Positions 42,592-50,281 of a stretch of DNA of 64,000 nucleotides are shown here, one piece after another. Positions within the stretch are counted from its first letter, which is position 1; each line of letters begins with the position of its first letter. The notes under the pieces were generated by a model that had not been told where the DNA came from, searched no databases, and worked only from the letters and a program-made list of their open reading frames with translations. A program made the translations under genes and the position numbers. This DNA comes from Mesorhizobium loti (GTDB lineage: Bacteria > Pseudomonadota > Alphaproteobacteria > Rhizobiales > Rhizobiaceae): assembly GCA_002356515.1 (NCBI GenBank), contig AP017605.1, forward strand, positions 3,481,001-3,545,000. Direction: 5' to 3'.

Positions 42592-42616
42592 AACGTTTTG
42601 CCGGGATCGGAGTTCC
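42592..42616 (-). promoter_or_regulatory. EcfG-type promoter of the Crp/Fnr gene
   Basis: On the minus strand, GGAAC, 16 bases (TCCGATCCCGGCAAAA), CGTT. The -10 element is 44 bases before ATG 42548. Confidence 0.82.
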
Positions 42617-42697
42617 GGGGTAGAAGGCATGTCTTTTTTAAATGACAACACTCGCAATAGCGATCATGACTCCCGGCGTTTCAAGGAGCCTTCAACT

Positions 42698-43078
42698 GTG
42701 CCCACATTGCTTGACGGATTGCGGATTCTTGTCCTGGAGGACGAATTCCTCATCGCCATGGATGTCGAGCAGCTTTGCCGCGACCATGGCGCCCAGGAGG
42801 TGGTGATCGCCCGCGACCTTGCCGAGATCGATGGCCGAAAGGTCGCAACACAATTCGACGCGGCCATCGTCGATCTGATGCTGGGCGGCACCTCGACGCT
42901 CGAATTCGCCGCCGGTCTGCGTGAGACAGGCGTCCCTTTCGTGTTTGCCTCCGGCTATTCGGACGCGGACGAGATCAAGGCATCCTTTCCGGGGGTAAGG
43001 CTGGTCAGCAAACCGTACTCAGGCGAGGATCTCGTCGAAGCGGTGGCGCTGGCCTATGGACGCGGCTCTCCCGGGTGA
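42698..43078 (+). CDS. Single-domain response regulator receiver protein
   Basis: This 126-residue stand-alone receiver has LRILVLEDEFLIAMDVEQL (acidic pocket), DAAIVDLMLGGTSTLEF (phospho-Asp), FASGYSD and LVSKPYSGEDL (Lys). The FAT/S-GYSD type is frequent among partners of HWE kinases. GTG 42698 has AAGGAG nine bases upstream. The ATG at 42629 has poor spacing and adds a polar 23-residue leader, so GTG is preferred. With no output domain it probably competes for or relays phosphate in the PhyR network (inference). It converges on ecfG. Confidence 0.88.
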   Translation: MPTLLDGLRILVLEDEFLIAMDVEQLCRDHGAQEVVIARDLAEIDGRKVATQFDAAIVDLMLGGTSTLEFAAGLRETGVPFVFASGYSDADEIKASFPGVRLVSKPYSGEDLVEAVALAYGRGSPG

Positions 43079-43114
43079 GATCGATGCGGCCGCATCGGCT
43101 CTTTAGACCTCACG

Positions 43115-43666
43115 TCAATGCCCCGCCGTCCCCGTAACCTGAGCCGAGATCGCATCGGGACCGTATTCGTCCTCGCCCGAAATCTTCAGGATTTCCTGCA
43201 GGCGCGTGCGGGCCCTGCTGACGCGGCTCTTGATCGTTCCGACCGCGCAACCGCAGATTTCGGCGGCTTCCTCATAGGAGAAGCCCGATGCGCCGATGAG
43301 GATGATGGCCTCGCGCTGGTCCTCCGGCAATTGCTCGAGAGCGCCACGAAAATCCTTGAGGTCGAGTTGGCCGTGCTGGGCCGGATGCACGGCAAGCCTG
43401 GCCGTCATGATGCCGTCGCTGTCCTGCACCTCGCGGCCGCGTTTGCGCATCTGCGAATAGAATTCATTGCGCAGGATGGTGAAAAGCCATGCCTTGAGGT
43501 TGGTGCCGGGCTGGAAGCTCTCATGCTTGTCCCAGGCCTTGACCAGCGTTTCCTGGACGAGGTCGTCGGCCTTGTCGGCATTCTGCGTCAGCGACACGGC
43601 AAAGGCCCGCAAGCTCGGGATTGCCCCAAGCAGATCGGTCTTGAAGCCTTGGGAGACCGCTGCCAT
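43115..43666 (-). CDS. ecfG: ECF sigma factor EcfG, general stress response
   Basis: This 183-residue ECF sigma factor has region 2 at about 15-80 (SLRAFAVSLTQNADKADDLVQETLVKAWDKHESFQPGTNLKAWLF in outline) and region 4 at about 115-170 (LPEDQREAIILIGASGFSYEEAAEI, then GTIKSRVSRARTRL). Its position next to nepR and phyR, and the sequence itself, identify EcfG. NepR holds it inactive until phosphorylated PhyR removes NepR; EcfG then drives promoters of the GGAAC-N16/17-CGTT type, of which ten are found nearby. It is co-transcribed with nepR, three bases downstream. Confidence 0.95.
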   Translation of the reverse strand: MAAVSQGFKTDLLGAIPSLRAFAVSLTQNADKADDLVQETLVKAWDKHESFQPGTNLKAWLFTILRNEFYSQMRKRGREVQDSDGIMTARLAVHPAQHGQLDLKDFRGALEQLPEDQREAIILIGASGFSYEEAAEICGCAVGTIKSRVSRARTRLQEILKISGEDEYGPDAISAQVTGTAGH

Positions 43667-43669
43667 GCC

Positions 43670-43873
43670 TCAGTCCTTTTTCTGTGCGGGTTCGGCCTGT
43701 TCCAGCTGGCTGAGCAACTGGGCAAAGCGATCCGGCACATCGTCGGAGACCAGCTCGTCATAATATTGTTTGAGTTTGCGACCGATTTCGGAGTTCGGCC
43801 CGAGCGGATCGCCGGCACCGTTCCGGCGCCTGCCCACGGCGCCAGCCAAAATATCTTTCGTCATGTCCTTCAT
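43670..43873 (-). CDS. nepR: Anti-sigma factor NepR
   Basis: This 67-residue protein has the NepR core (about 26-55, PNSEIGRKLKQYYDELVSDDVPDRF in outline). It consists of two short helices that bind either EcfG or the sigma-like domain of PhyR. The flanks are charged and probably disordered. Start ATG 43873 has AAGGG close upstream. It is the first gene of nepR-ecfG, reading away from phyR, with an exact EcfG-type promoter at 43966-43990, so the module is self-amplifying. Confidence 0.95.
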   Translation of the reverse strand: MKDMTKDILAGAVGRRRNGAGDPLGPNSEIGRKLKQYYDELVSDDVPDRFAQLLSQLEQAEPAQKKD

Positions 43874-43965
43874 TTCGCCCTTATATTCCCAGCACTCAGG
43901 CCGCTCATATTCAACTCAACACAAGGCCAGCGGCACCCTCGTCTGGTTGCCCATCCCAACGCCAA

Positions 43966-43990
43966 AACGCCGCTCCCGCCTATTTGTTCC
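43966..43990 (-). promoter_or_regulatory. EcfG-type promoter of nepR-ecfG
   Basis: On the minus strand, GGAAC, 16 bases (AAATAGGCGGGAGCGG), CGTT. It is divergent from, and only nine bases away from, the matching promoter of phyR. Confidence 0.85.
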
Positions 43991-43999
43991 ATAGCGGCC

Positions 44000-44024
44000 G
44001 GAACTTTTTCGGAGAATCCGCGTT
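44000..44024 (+). promoter_or_regulatory. EcfG-type promoter of phyR
   Basis: GGAAC, 16 bases (TTTTTCGGAGAATCCG), CGTT on the plus strand. The -10 element is 73 bases before ATG 44098. Confidence 0.85.
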
Positions 44025-44097
44025 GTATTAGCGGGGCTTGCAATCAGCTTGACCTGCAATCCGTGCAATCACGTCATTCTGAGGGAGACGTCTTATC

Positions 44098-44892
44098 ATG
44101 AGTTTATCCGCCACCATCGCACCGCACCTGCCGTTCCTGCGCCGCTTCTCGCGTGCCGTCTCGGGATCGCAAGAGAGCGGCGACGCGCTGGTCGCTGCGA
44201 TGCTTGAGGCCATCATCGCCGACGTCGACATCTTCCCCGAGGCATCGAGCGACCGTATCGCGCTCTATAAGGTTTTCGCCAAACTCTTCACCTCGGTGGC
44301 CATCCGCGTGCCACAGGAGCAGGCCCAATCGGCATGGGAGCAGCGCGCCGCCGCCAATCTCAATGCGATCGCGCCCCTGCCGCGCCAGGCCTTCCTGCTG
44401 GTTGCCGTCGAAGGCTTCAGCGAGGACGAGGCAGCCGAGATCCTCGACGTCGGCGACGAGCAGTTCTCCGAGCTGCTTGCCCAGGCAAGCAATGAAATTT
44501 CCCGCCAGGTGGCGACCGACGTGCTCATCATCGAGGACGAACCGCTGATCGCCATGGACATAGAGGAGATGGTCGAGAGCCTCGGCCACCGTGTCGTTGG
44601 AACGGCGCGCACGCACGCCGAAGCGGTGACGATGTTCGGCAAGACACGGCCGAAGATGGTGCTCGCCGATATCCAGCTCGCCGACGGCAGTTCAGGCATC
44701 GAGGCGGTCAACGAGATCCTGTCGTCAACCTCCGTGCCGGTGATCTTCATCACCGCCTTCCCCGAGCGCCTGCTGACCGGCGAGCGCCCCGAACCGGCCT
44801 TCCTGGTGACCAAGCCGTTCAATCCCGACATGGTCAAGGCGCTGATCAGCCAGGCGCTGTTCTTCGACCGCCAAGCGAAGGCCGCTGCATAG
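44098..44892 (+). CDS. phyR: PhyR, general stress response anti-anti-sigma response regulator
   Basis: This 264-residue protein has a sigma-like output domain (about 1-130, PHLPFLRRFSRAVSGSQESGD and LPRQAFLLVAVEGFSEDEAAEIL in outline) ahead of a receiver. In the receiver VLIIEDEPLIAMDIEEM gives the acidic pocket, phospho-Asp 191 lies in MVLADIQLADGSSG, and the Lys is in LVTKPFNP. On phosphorylation the sigma-like domain captures NepR and frees EcfG. The gene is divergent from nepR-ecfG and followed by a strong terminator. Likely donors are the HWE kinases encoded at 39.2 and 45.5 kb. Confidence 0.96.
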   Translation: MSLSATIAPHLPFLRRFSRAVSGSQESGDALVAAMLEAIIADVDIFPEASSDRIALYKVFAKLFTSVAIRVPQEQAQSAWEQRAAANLNAIAPLPRQAFLLVAVEGFSEDEAAEILDVGDEQFSELLAQASNEISRQVATDVLIIEDEPLIAMDIEEMVESLGHRVVGTARTHAEAVTMFGKTRPKMVLADIQLADGSSGIEAVNEILSSTSVPVIFITAFPERLLTGERPEPAFLVTKPFNPDMVKALISQALFFDRQAKAAA

Positions 44893-44926
44893 GACCGCTT
44901 CTTTTCCGGCAGGAATACCCGACATC

Positions 44927-44963
44927 AAAGGCCGTTCGATGCGATGCATCGGGCGGCCTTTTT
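44927..44963 (+). terminator. Rho-independent terminator of phyR
   Basis: AAAGGCCG pairs with CGGCCTTT, and inside it CGATGC pairs with GCATCG. The stem runs straight into a T-run. It begins 35 bases after the phyR stop. Confidence 0.92.
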
Positions 44964-45043
44964 CGCAACCCGATCCATCAACGGAGAATTTCGAGAGCTC
45001 CACTGCGAACCATTTGCAAGCGCCGTCTTTTTCAGCAAAGGGT

Positions 45044-45068
45044 GGAACAAACCACATCCACCCACGTT
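45044..45068 (+). promoter_or_regulatory. EcfG-type promoter of the DUF1328 gene
   Basis: GGAAC, 16 bases (AAACCACATCCACCCA), CGTT on the plus strand. The -10 element is 30 bases before ATG 45099. Confidence 0.83.
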
Positions 45069-45098
45069 TTCCCTGCATCATTCGGAAGGAGATGAACC

Positions 45099-45263
45099 AT
45101 GCTTTACTGGGCGCTCGTATTTCTCGTCGTGGCGATCATAGCCGGCGCGCTTGGTTTCGGCGGCATCGCCGGCACATCTGCCGGTATCGCGCAGATATTG
45201 TTCTTCATCTTTCTCGCCTTCCTGGTCATTTCGCTGCTGGCCGGCCTGTTCAAACGGGCGTGA
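45099..45263 (+). CDS. DUF1328 (YtjA family) small membrane protein
   Basis: This 54-residue frame begins [20 protein letters not shown] with AAGGAG at ideal spacing upstream. It has two membrane helices separated by [12 protein letters not shown] and ends LLAGLFKRA. That is the complete YtjA/DUF1328 pattern. The family is common in proteobacterial stress regulons and its function is unknown. An exact EcfG-type promoter lies 30 bases upstream and a strong hairpin follows, so it is a monocistronic stress gene. Confidence 0.93.
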   Translation: MLYWALVFLVVAIIAGALGFGGIAGTSAGIAQILFFIFLAFLVISLLAGLFKRA

Positions 45264-45322
45264 GGGCGAACACCTATCCGAGCGAACACTGGAAGCCGCA
45301 CCCCTCAAACGGTTTCCAGCCA

Positions 45323-45367
45323 CCGCCGGACGGAGCCCTTCAAAAGGCACCGTCCGGCGGACCGTTT
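45323..45367 (+). terminator. Hairpin terminator after the DUF1328 gene
   Basis: CCGCCGGACGG pairs with CCGTCCGGCGG, with an inner CCTT/AAGG pairing, followed by ACCGTTTTA. It lies about 60 bases after the stop. It separates this gene from the next EcfG promoter at 45399. Confidence 0.8.
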
Positions 45368-45398
45368 TAGGGGACAGGTTTCCCGGAAATTTCATTTG

Positions 45399-45423
45399 GG
45401 AACCCATTCCACAGTGAGCCGTT
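45399..45423 (+). promoter_or_regulatory. EcfG-type promoter of the second HWE-type kinase
   Basis: GGAAC, 16 bases (CCATTCCACAGTGAGC), CGTT on the plus strand. The -10 element is 29 bases before ATG 45453. Confidence 0.8.
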
Positions 45424-45452
45424 CAGCCTGAGTTGGGTGGACAGATCGACCG

Positions 45453-46487
45453 ATGCGCTCCAGGACTGCAGATAGAACGGAAGGCGCACGGAGCGACGAA
45501 GTCATCGCCCTGCATCCGGCAGAAAGTGGCATGCAGCTTGGCCGGGCTCTTCTCCACGCACTGCACAATGCCGGCATTTCCGTTCTCTATCAGGATCGCG
45601 AGATGAAAACCGTATGGGCTCGCAACATGCGCGCGCCCTGGGCTTCGGACAATTCCGACAGCAATGGCATTTTGCCGATGGCGCAGGCCGATCGCATCAG
45701 CGCCGCCAAGCGCGATGTGGTCGCGACCGGCAATCCAGAGCGGCTCGAGATCAGTGTTCCGGTCGAGAACGGCGTCCGCTGGTTTCAGGTTTGGGTCGAT
45801 GCCGACCGGGGCGACGCCGGTGACGTGCAAGGTGTCGTCACCACCATGGTCGAGACAACCGAGCAGAAGCGGCGCGAACAGACACTGACAACACTGCTGC
45901 GCGAGGTCAGCCACCGCTCGAAGAACCTCCTGGCGATCATCCAGAGCATCGCGACCCAGACCGGTCGCTATTCCGATGGCATCGGCGACTTCCTGACGCG
46001 TTTTCGCGGTCGGCTGCAGTCGCTGGCCTCCTCCCAGGATCTGGTGACCTCCTCGAACTGGCGCGGTGCGGCCCTTCATGAACTGGTGACGAGCCAGGTC
46101 GGCCGCTACGGGACGAACACGTCGCACGGCCTTCGCTTCCGGGGCGCCAATCCCTATCTCAATCCCAATGCCGCACTGCATATCGGCCTGGCGATGCATG
46201 AGCTCGCCGTCAACTCGGTCAGCTACGGCGCCCTGTCCCGGCCGGATGGATTCGTCGAAGTGACCGCCAATCTCGACACCGCCGCCACTGGCGAGGTCGC
46301 CCTGTCGCTGACATGGGCCGAGACCATAGGAGCCAATGGCGGCCGGGGAAATCAAAAGCGTTTCGGCAGCGTCGCGCTGGAGCGGGTGGTGCCTACATCG
46401 CTCAGCGGAACCGCGAGCCTCGACATCGCGGACGGCCGCCTTGAATACCGCCTTGTCGTCCCGCACAGCAATTTCGAGACGCAGTGA
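45453..46487 (+). CDS. PAS-containing HWE/HisKA_2-type histidine kinase, EcfG-controlled
   Basis: This 344-residue soluble kinase has a PAS-like sensor (about 25-140, LLHALHNAGISVLYQDREMKTVWARN in outline). The kinase core has the phospho-His in REVSHRSKNLLAIIQSIA (about residue 152) and the N-box MHELAVNSVSYGALS, then TWAETIG and FGSVALERVV. Kinases of this class activate PhyR in several alphaproteobacteria. An exact EcfG-type promoter precedes it, so the stress sigma factor would raise its own input kinase. It is a strong candidate sensor for this locus (inference). The start ATG 45453 has no strong binding site. Confidence 0.88.
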   Translation: MRSRTADRTEGARSDEVIALHPAESGMQLGRALLHALHNAGISVLYQDREMKTVWARNMRAPWASDNSDSNGILPMAQADRISAAKRDVVATGNPERLEISVPVENGVRWFQVWVDADRGDAGDVQGVVTTMVETTEQKRREQTLTTLLREVSHRSKNLLAIIQSIATQTGRYSDGIGDFLTRFRGRLQSLASSQDLVTSSNWRGAALHELVTSQVGRYGTNTSHGLRFRGANPYLNPNAALHIGLAMHELAVNSVSYGALSRPDGFVEVTANLDTAATGEVALSLTWAETIGANGGRGNQKRFGSVALERVVPTSLSGTASLDIADGRLEYRLVVPHSNFETQ

Positions 46488-46600
46488 GTGGCCCGCGGCA
46501 AGCAACGATCCTTAACCGGCTGTTCACCATAAGAGCCGATGCTGTTTTACCCAGATACCGCTGCAACCCCCGGGTTGCGGCACGGTGTGGGGAGGAATGC

Positions 46601-46777
46601 TTGACAGTCGCCGACATGAACAGACTGGAACAGGCCGCCCGTGTTTCGATGGGCGAATTTCAGGATCCCGAAGCATCCGCGGACCCGCTTTCCCCGCCGC
46701 ATCACACCTTGCTTTGGGGCGTCGTCCTGGCGGCGGCCGCGACAATTCTCCTCATCGGGCTGTTCCAGCTGACCTGA
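46601..46777 (+). CDS. Small 58-residue tail-anchored membrane protein
   Basis: TTG 46601 has GGAGG five bases upstream and opens a 58-codon frame. The product is a polar N-terminus (TVADMNRLEQAARVSMGEF) with a single C-terminal helix (TLLWGVVLAAAATILLIGLF), a tail-anchored layout. ATG 46616 is in frame but has worse spacing. I recognise no family. It follows the HWE kinase by 113 bases and precedes another EcfG promoter; no EcfG match of its own was found. Confidence 0.6.
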   Translation: MTVADMNRLEQAARVSMGEFQDPEASADPLSPPHHTLLWGVVLAAAATILLIGLFQLT

Positions 46778-46858
46778 CCGAAATGCCCGCTGGCACCAGT
46801 GCCGCTGTTTAGCCCCTTGCAGCGCTGGCTGTATTCGCGTGTCCACCCCGACCGCTCA

Positions 46859-46884
46859 GGAACTTTTGGCCGATCTGGGCCGTT
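46859..46884 (+). promoter_or_regulatory. EcfG-type promoter (17-base spacer) of the 108-residue gene
   Basis: GGAAC, 17 bases (TTTTGGCCGATCTGGGC), CGTT on the plus strand. The -10 element is 24 bases before ATG 46909. The 17-base spacer is within the known range. Confidence 0.72.
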
Positions 46885-46908
46885 ATTGTGGCGAGAGGAC
46901 ATGTCGCC

Positions 46909-47235
46909 ATGGAACACATCGCTGCATTGTTGCTGGTCATCGGTTGCAGCAATTCGATGACGGAGTGCCACGAACTGCAGGTGCCAGTCAGCGTTTTCGA
47001 GACTGCCGACGCATGCACCGCCGAACGCCCCTTCGCCCTGGGCGACGTACAGGGACAGGCGCAGCATATTGTCGCCAAATGTCTCGCTGTCGATCCCGCG
47101 CTCGAGGATGACTATGATCAGATCGTCTGGAATGTGCGTCCCGATGGCAGCCTCGAAGCTTCGCTTGCCATTTCCAGCCTGGTCATGGCATCTAACGCAG
47201 TACGCCCAGAAAAAGACTCTCTTAGCCAACAATAA
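46909..47235 (+). CDS. Hypothetical 108-residue protein, EcfG-controlled
   Basis: The product begins MEHIAALLLVIGCSNSMTEC, a hydrophobic start with Cys that could be a short lipoprotein-like or uncleaved signal. It continues CHELQVPVSVFETADACTAE with further Cys. The remainder is soluble and ends RPEKDSLSQQ. This Cys-containing CHEL-PVPV-E pattern recurs in rhizobial hypothetical proteins as I remember them, but I know no function. ATG 46909 is preferred; a GTG at 46888 is in frame. It sits directly behind an EcfG-type promoter. Confidence 0.7.
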   Translation: MEHIAALLLVIGCSNSMTECHELQVPVSVFETADACTAERPFALGDVQGQAQHIVAKCLAVDPALEDDYDQIVWNVRPDGSLEASLAISSLVMASNAVRPEKDSLSQQ

Positions 47236-47318
47236 ATTCGAGCAGCAAAGGCCGTCATTTCGTGCTAAATGGCTGTTGGAGCTTACCAAAGTGTGGACAC
47301 AAAGTGAGGAGTGACTCT

Positions 47319-47564
47319 ATGCGGAAGATGATTATTGCCATGGTTGCGGTGGCCGCTCTCAGCGGCTGCACGTCGACCGAGCAGGACGTCGTTGGCGGCG
47401 GCTTGATTGGCGCCGGTATCGGCGGCCTGGTCGGCGGCGGCAAGGGCGCGCTGATCGGTGCGGCTGTCGGTGCCGGTTCCGGTCTGCTGGTTCGCAAGCT
47501 GCAGAACGGCTATTGCCAGTATCGCGATCATCGCGGCCGGATTTACACGGCGCGCTGCAACTAA
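47319..47564 (+). CDS. Glycine-zipper lipoprotein
   Basis: This 81-residue protein has a lipobox (MVAVAALSGC, Cys at residue 17) after the basic MRKM start. A glycine-zipper segment follows (GGGLIGAGIGGLVGGGKGALIGAAVGAGSG in outline), then a short Arg/Cys tail (CQYRDHRGRIYTARC). This is the pattern of small outer-membrane-associated 17-kDa-antigen-like lipoproteins. ATG 47319 has GAGGAG eight bases upstream. A long perfect terminator follows. Confidence 0.85.
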   Translation: MRKMIIAMVAVAALSGCTSTEQDVVGGGLIGAGIGGLVGGGKGALIGAAVGAGSGLLVRKLQNGYCQYRDHRGRIYTARCN

Positions 47565-47586
47565 TCCGGCGATAGTCGAAACTTCG

Positions 47587-47619
47587 ATCCGGAGGCCGGC
47601 CCGCCGGCCTCCGGATTTT
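47587..47619 (+). terminator. Rho-independent terminator after the glycine-zipper gene
   Basis: A perfect 14-bp stem, ATCCGGAGGCCGGC with GCCGGCCTCCGGAT and a CC loop, is followed by TTT. It lies 22 bases after the stop and faces the convergent CHASE kinase gene. Confidence 0.88.
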
Positions 47620-47662
47620 GCATGTATTGGCGTTTGATTGCCATCCGCCTGGCTGTTCGCCG

Positions 47663-49303
47663 TCAGACTGTCAGCGGGATCCGTATTTCCACCTTCAGAC
47701 CATCGGCCTGAAAATCGCGCTTGATCGTGCCACGCAGCTCTCGCGTGACGTTGAGGTCGATCAGCTTGGTGCCGAATCCGGTCTCGGCTGGCGCCTCGAC
47801 TTTTTTCTTCCCGGCCTCCCGCCAGTTCAGCGCCAGCGTCCGCTCGCGCCCACGCCCTTCCACCGACCAGTCCACCTTGAGCGCCCAGTCGCTCCTGAGC
47901 GAATTGGCGGAATTGCCGGCTTCGCCATATTTCAGCGCATTGGTTGCCAGCTCATGGAAGGTCAGGCCAAGCGCCTGCGTGGTGGTCTCGTCGAGCAGGA
48001 CCTCCGGTCCCGACAACAACCCCTCAGGCAGGTCCTTGCCGAACACCTGGCCAAGCTCGATGCGCAGGAGATCGGCGAGATCGGCCTTCTGCCAGCGCGA
48101 GCGCGTCAGCATGTCCTGAGAGGCCGCCATTGCCTGCAGCCTGGCCGAGAAGGACGCCGAGAACTCGTTGACGTCGGTCGCCCGCGAAGCCGTCTGCCGC
48201 GCGATCGCTAGCACCCTGGTGATCGAATTCTTGATGCGATGCTTCATCTCCTGCAGCATCAGATCCTTTTCGAGTAGGCTTTTTTCGGTCGTCTCGTGCA
48301 GGCGCGATGCCGCCTCATAGGCCCGCTCCTGATAGCGCGCGACCAGCGCGATGGCGCCCGCCGCCAGCAGGCCGAACAGCCCCAGCATCACTGGGATGGC
48401 GCGCGACGACGGCTGCGAGAAGGCGCTGGTCGGCCTGAACAGTACCGTCCACGGGCGGCCGGCCACCGTGATCTTGCGGGTGACCAGCAGCCGATCGCCA
48501 AAGGCAGAGGCAGGCGGCGTCTCCGACCGGAACAACAGATTGTCGCTGTCCGCCGCCCCGTCATAGATCTCGGTGTTGACCGGCAGCAGCGGCGCGCGGC
48601 TGAGTGCGATCTGGAACAGGTCGCGGGCCCGGAAGGCCGCATAGAGAAAGCCCGCGGTCGAGGATCGCGACGCGTTGATGACCTCCGGCGCGGTCTCGAC
48701 GTTGAGCCGCACGAAGACCAGGAAGCCGGGGAAGGTCTGCGTCGCCCCGGTGCCTTGTCCCAGCTGCACCAGCCCGCTCGCGTGCTGCTGATCATCGGCC
48801 ATCGCCTTTTCGATCGCCGCGCGCCGAACCGGTTCGCTGAACATATCGTATCCGATACTGGCCTGGTTGGACGGATCCAGCGGCTCGAAGAGCATGATAG
48901 GTGCGCGCCAGGGCTGCGTCGTTTCCGGATAGACCGGATGACTGACGCCAAAATCGTGGAGGATGTCGCGCTCGACCGCCGCCTCGTCGCCCGTCTTGAC
49001 GAGTCCGAGGAAGCCAATACCGCGCAGGCCGGCGAAATTGTTGTCGACATCCAGCGCGTTGAAGAACGCCTTGAACTCGTTCTGCGAGATGTCGCCATTG
49101 CGGGCGTCGAACAGCGCCTGCGTCGACCGCAGCAGCGACAAATGCAGGTCGATACGGCTCTCGATCCGGTTGAGCGCATCGTCGGCCGCCGCTTCGAACT
49201 TGATGCGGGAGGCCTCCTGCGTCGCGAAATAGGCGAACCCCGCCATGGTCATGCTGATCAGCGCAACGGCGATGAACGCGACAATCGGAAAAAGTTTCTT
49301 CAA
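47663..49303 (-). CDS. CHASE-domain membrane sensor histidine kinase (HisKA_2/HWE type)
   Basis: This 546-residue kinase starts with a membrane helix ([22 protein letters not shown]). A periplasmic CHASE domain follows (about 70-240, [11 protein letters not shown] and [19 protein letters not shown]). A second helix ([21 protein letters not shown]) leads to a cytoplasmic kinase core with the phospho-His in [20 protein letters not shown] and the N-box [24 protein letters not shown] domains bind small extracellular ligands. Start TTG 49303 is the only in-frame start before the membrane helix and has a weak binding site. No receiver or regulator gene is adjacent. Confidence 0.88.
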   Translation of the reverse strand: MKKLFPIVAFIAVALISMTMAGFAYFATQEASRIKFEAAADDALNRIESRIDLHLSLLRSTQALFDARNGDISQNEFKAFFNALDVDNNFAGLRGIGFLGLVKTGDEAAVERDILHDFGVSHPVYPETTQPWRAPIMLFEPLDPSNQASIGYDMFSEPVRRAAIEKAMADDQQHASGLVQLGQGTGATQTFPGFLVFVRLNVETAPEVINASRSSTAGFLYAAFRARDLFQIALSRAPLLPVNTEIYDGAADSDNLLFRSETPPASAFGDRLLVTRKITVAGRPWTVLFRPTSAFSQPSSRAIPVMLGLFGLLAAGAIALVARYQERAYEAASRLHETTEKSLLEKDLMLQEMKHRIKNSITRVLAIARQTASRATDVNEFSASFSARLQAMAASQDMLTRSRWQKADLADLLRIELGQVFGKDLPEGLLSGPEVLLDETTTQALGLTFHELATNALKYGEAGNSANSLRSDWALKVDWSVEGRGRERTLALNWREAGKKKVEAPAETGFGTKLIDLNVTRELRGTIKRDFQADGLKVEIRIPLTV

Positions 49304-49454
49304 CGGATCATGCGGTCCATGAGCAATACCGGACCTTTATGGGCAAGTCGCCGGGCCAACACAATGGCAGGGCCAAGCCATCGCGATCACTGGCATATCA
49401 CGTGAGCGGCAACCGGCCATGCCGATCAAGCCCATACCGGGCGACCGGCAGCCC

Positions 49455-50267
49455 TCAGGCGGCGATTCTCAGCGCGCCCGGCCCGGGAATGGCGCCTGGA
49501 GGGCACTTGCCCAGGATGATCATGCCGAGCACCTCGTCCTGGGTGACATCGGTGGTGCGCGCGGTGCCGACGACCTGGCCGTTCTTCATCACGCAGACCC
49601 GGTCCGCCAACTCGAACACATCATGAATGTCGTGGCTGATCAGGAAGATGCCGATACCGTCGGATTTGAGCTGCTTGACCAGTTCGCCGACCTGCGCGGT
49701 TTCCTGTGGACCAAGGGCGGCCGTCGGCTCGTCCATGATCAGGATGCGGGCGTTGAACAGGATTGCGCGCGCGATCGCCACCGATTGCCGCTGTCCGCCA
49801 GACAGCTTGATCACCGGCTCCTTGAAGCGCTGGAAGCGCGGATTGAGCCGGCCCATCACCTTGCGCGCCTCGGCCTCCATCGCAACGTCGTCGAGCGTGC
49901 CCCAGCCGGTCATCAGCTCGCGGCCGAGGAACAGATTGGCGGCAGCGTCGACATTGTCGGCCAGCGCGAGTGTTTGGTAGATCGTCTCGATACCGTATTT
50001 CTTGGCGTCGCGCGGATTGGCGATCGAAGCCTCCTCGCCATTGACGAAGATCTGGCCGCCGTCGCGCTTGTAGGCGCCGGACAGGATCTTGATCAGCGTC
50101 GACTTGCCGGCGCCGTTATGGCCGAGCAGCGCCACGACCTCGCCGGGGAAAAGATCGATCGAGGCATCGTCGACGGCGCGAATGCCGCCAAAGGCGATCG
50201 AGATGTTGCGCATGTCGATCAGCGGCGTGCCCATGGGGGCGGTTGCGGGAGCGGTTTTGTCGGTCAT
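49455..50267 (-). CDS. xylG: Xylose-type sugar ABC transporter ATPase
   Basis: This 270-residue ATPase has Walker [14 protein letters not shown]-loop ETIYQTLAL, signature [15 protein letters not shown], Walker [13 protein letters not shown] and switch His ISHDIHDVF. Classical sugar CUT2 ATPases are about 500 residues with two cassettes. This one has a single cassette, as in FrcA-type systems of rhizobia, and so would act as a homodimer. Start ATG 50267 has AGGGGGAAA upstream. It is the last gene of xylF-xylH-xylG, 14 bases after xylH. Confidence 0.88.
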   Translation of the reverse strand: MTDKTAPATAPMGTPLIDMRNISIAFGGIRAVDDASIDLFPGEVVALLGHNGAGKSTLIKILSGAYKRDGGQIFVNGEEASIANPRDAKKYGIETIYQTLALADNVDAAANLFLGRELMTGWGTLDDVAMEAEARKVMGRLNPRFQRFKEPVIKLSGGQRQSVAIARAILFNARILIMDEPTAALGPQETAQVGELVKQLKSDGIGIFLISHDIHDVFELADRVCVMKNGQVVGTARTTDVTQDEVLGMIILGKCPPGAIPGPGALRIAA

Positions 50268-50281
50268 GATCGTTTTTCCCC

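Noticed and set aside
48296..49405. 369-residue plus-strand frame opposite the CHASE kinase
   Set aside because: Antisense shadow; the minus strand carries membrane helices, a CHASE domain and a kinase core.
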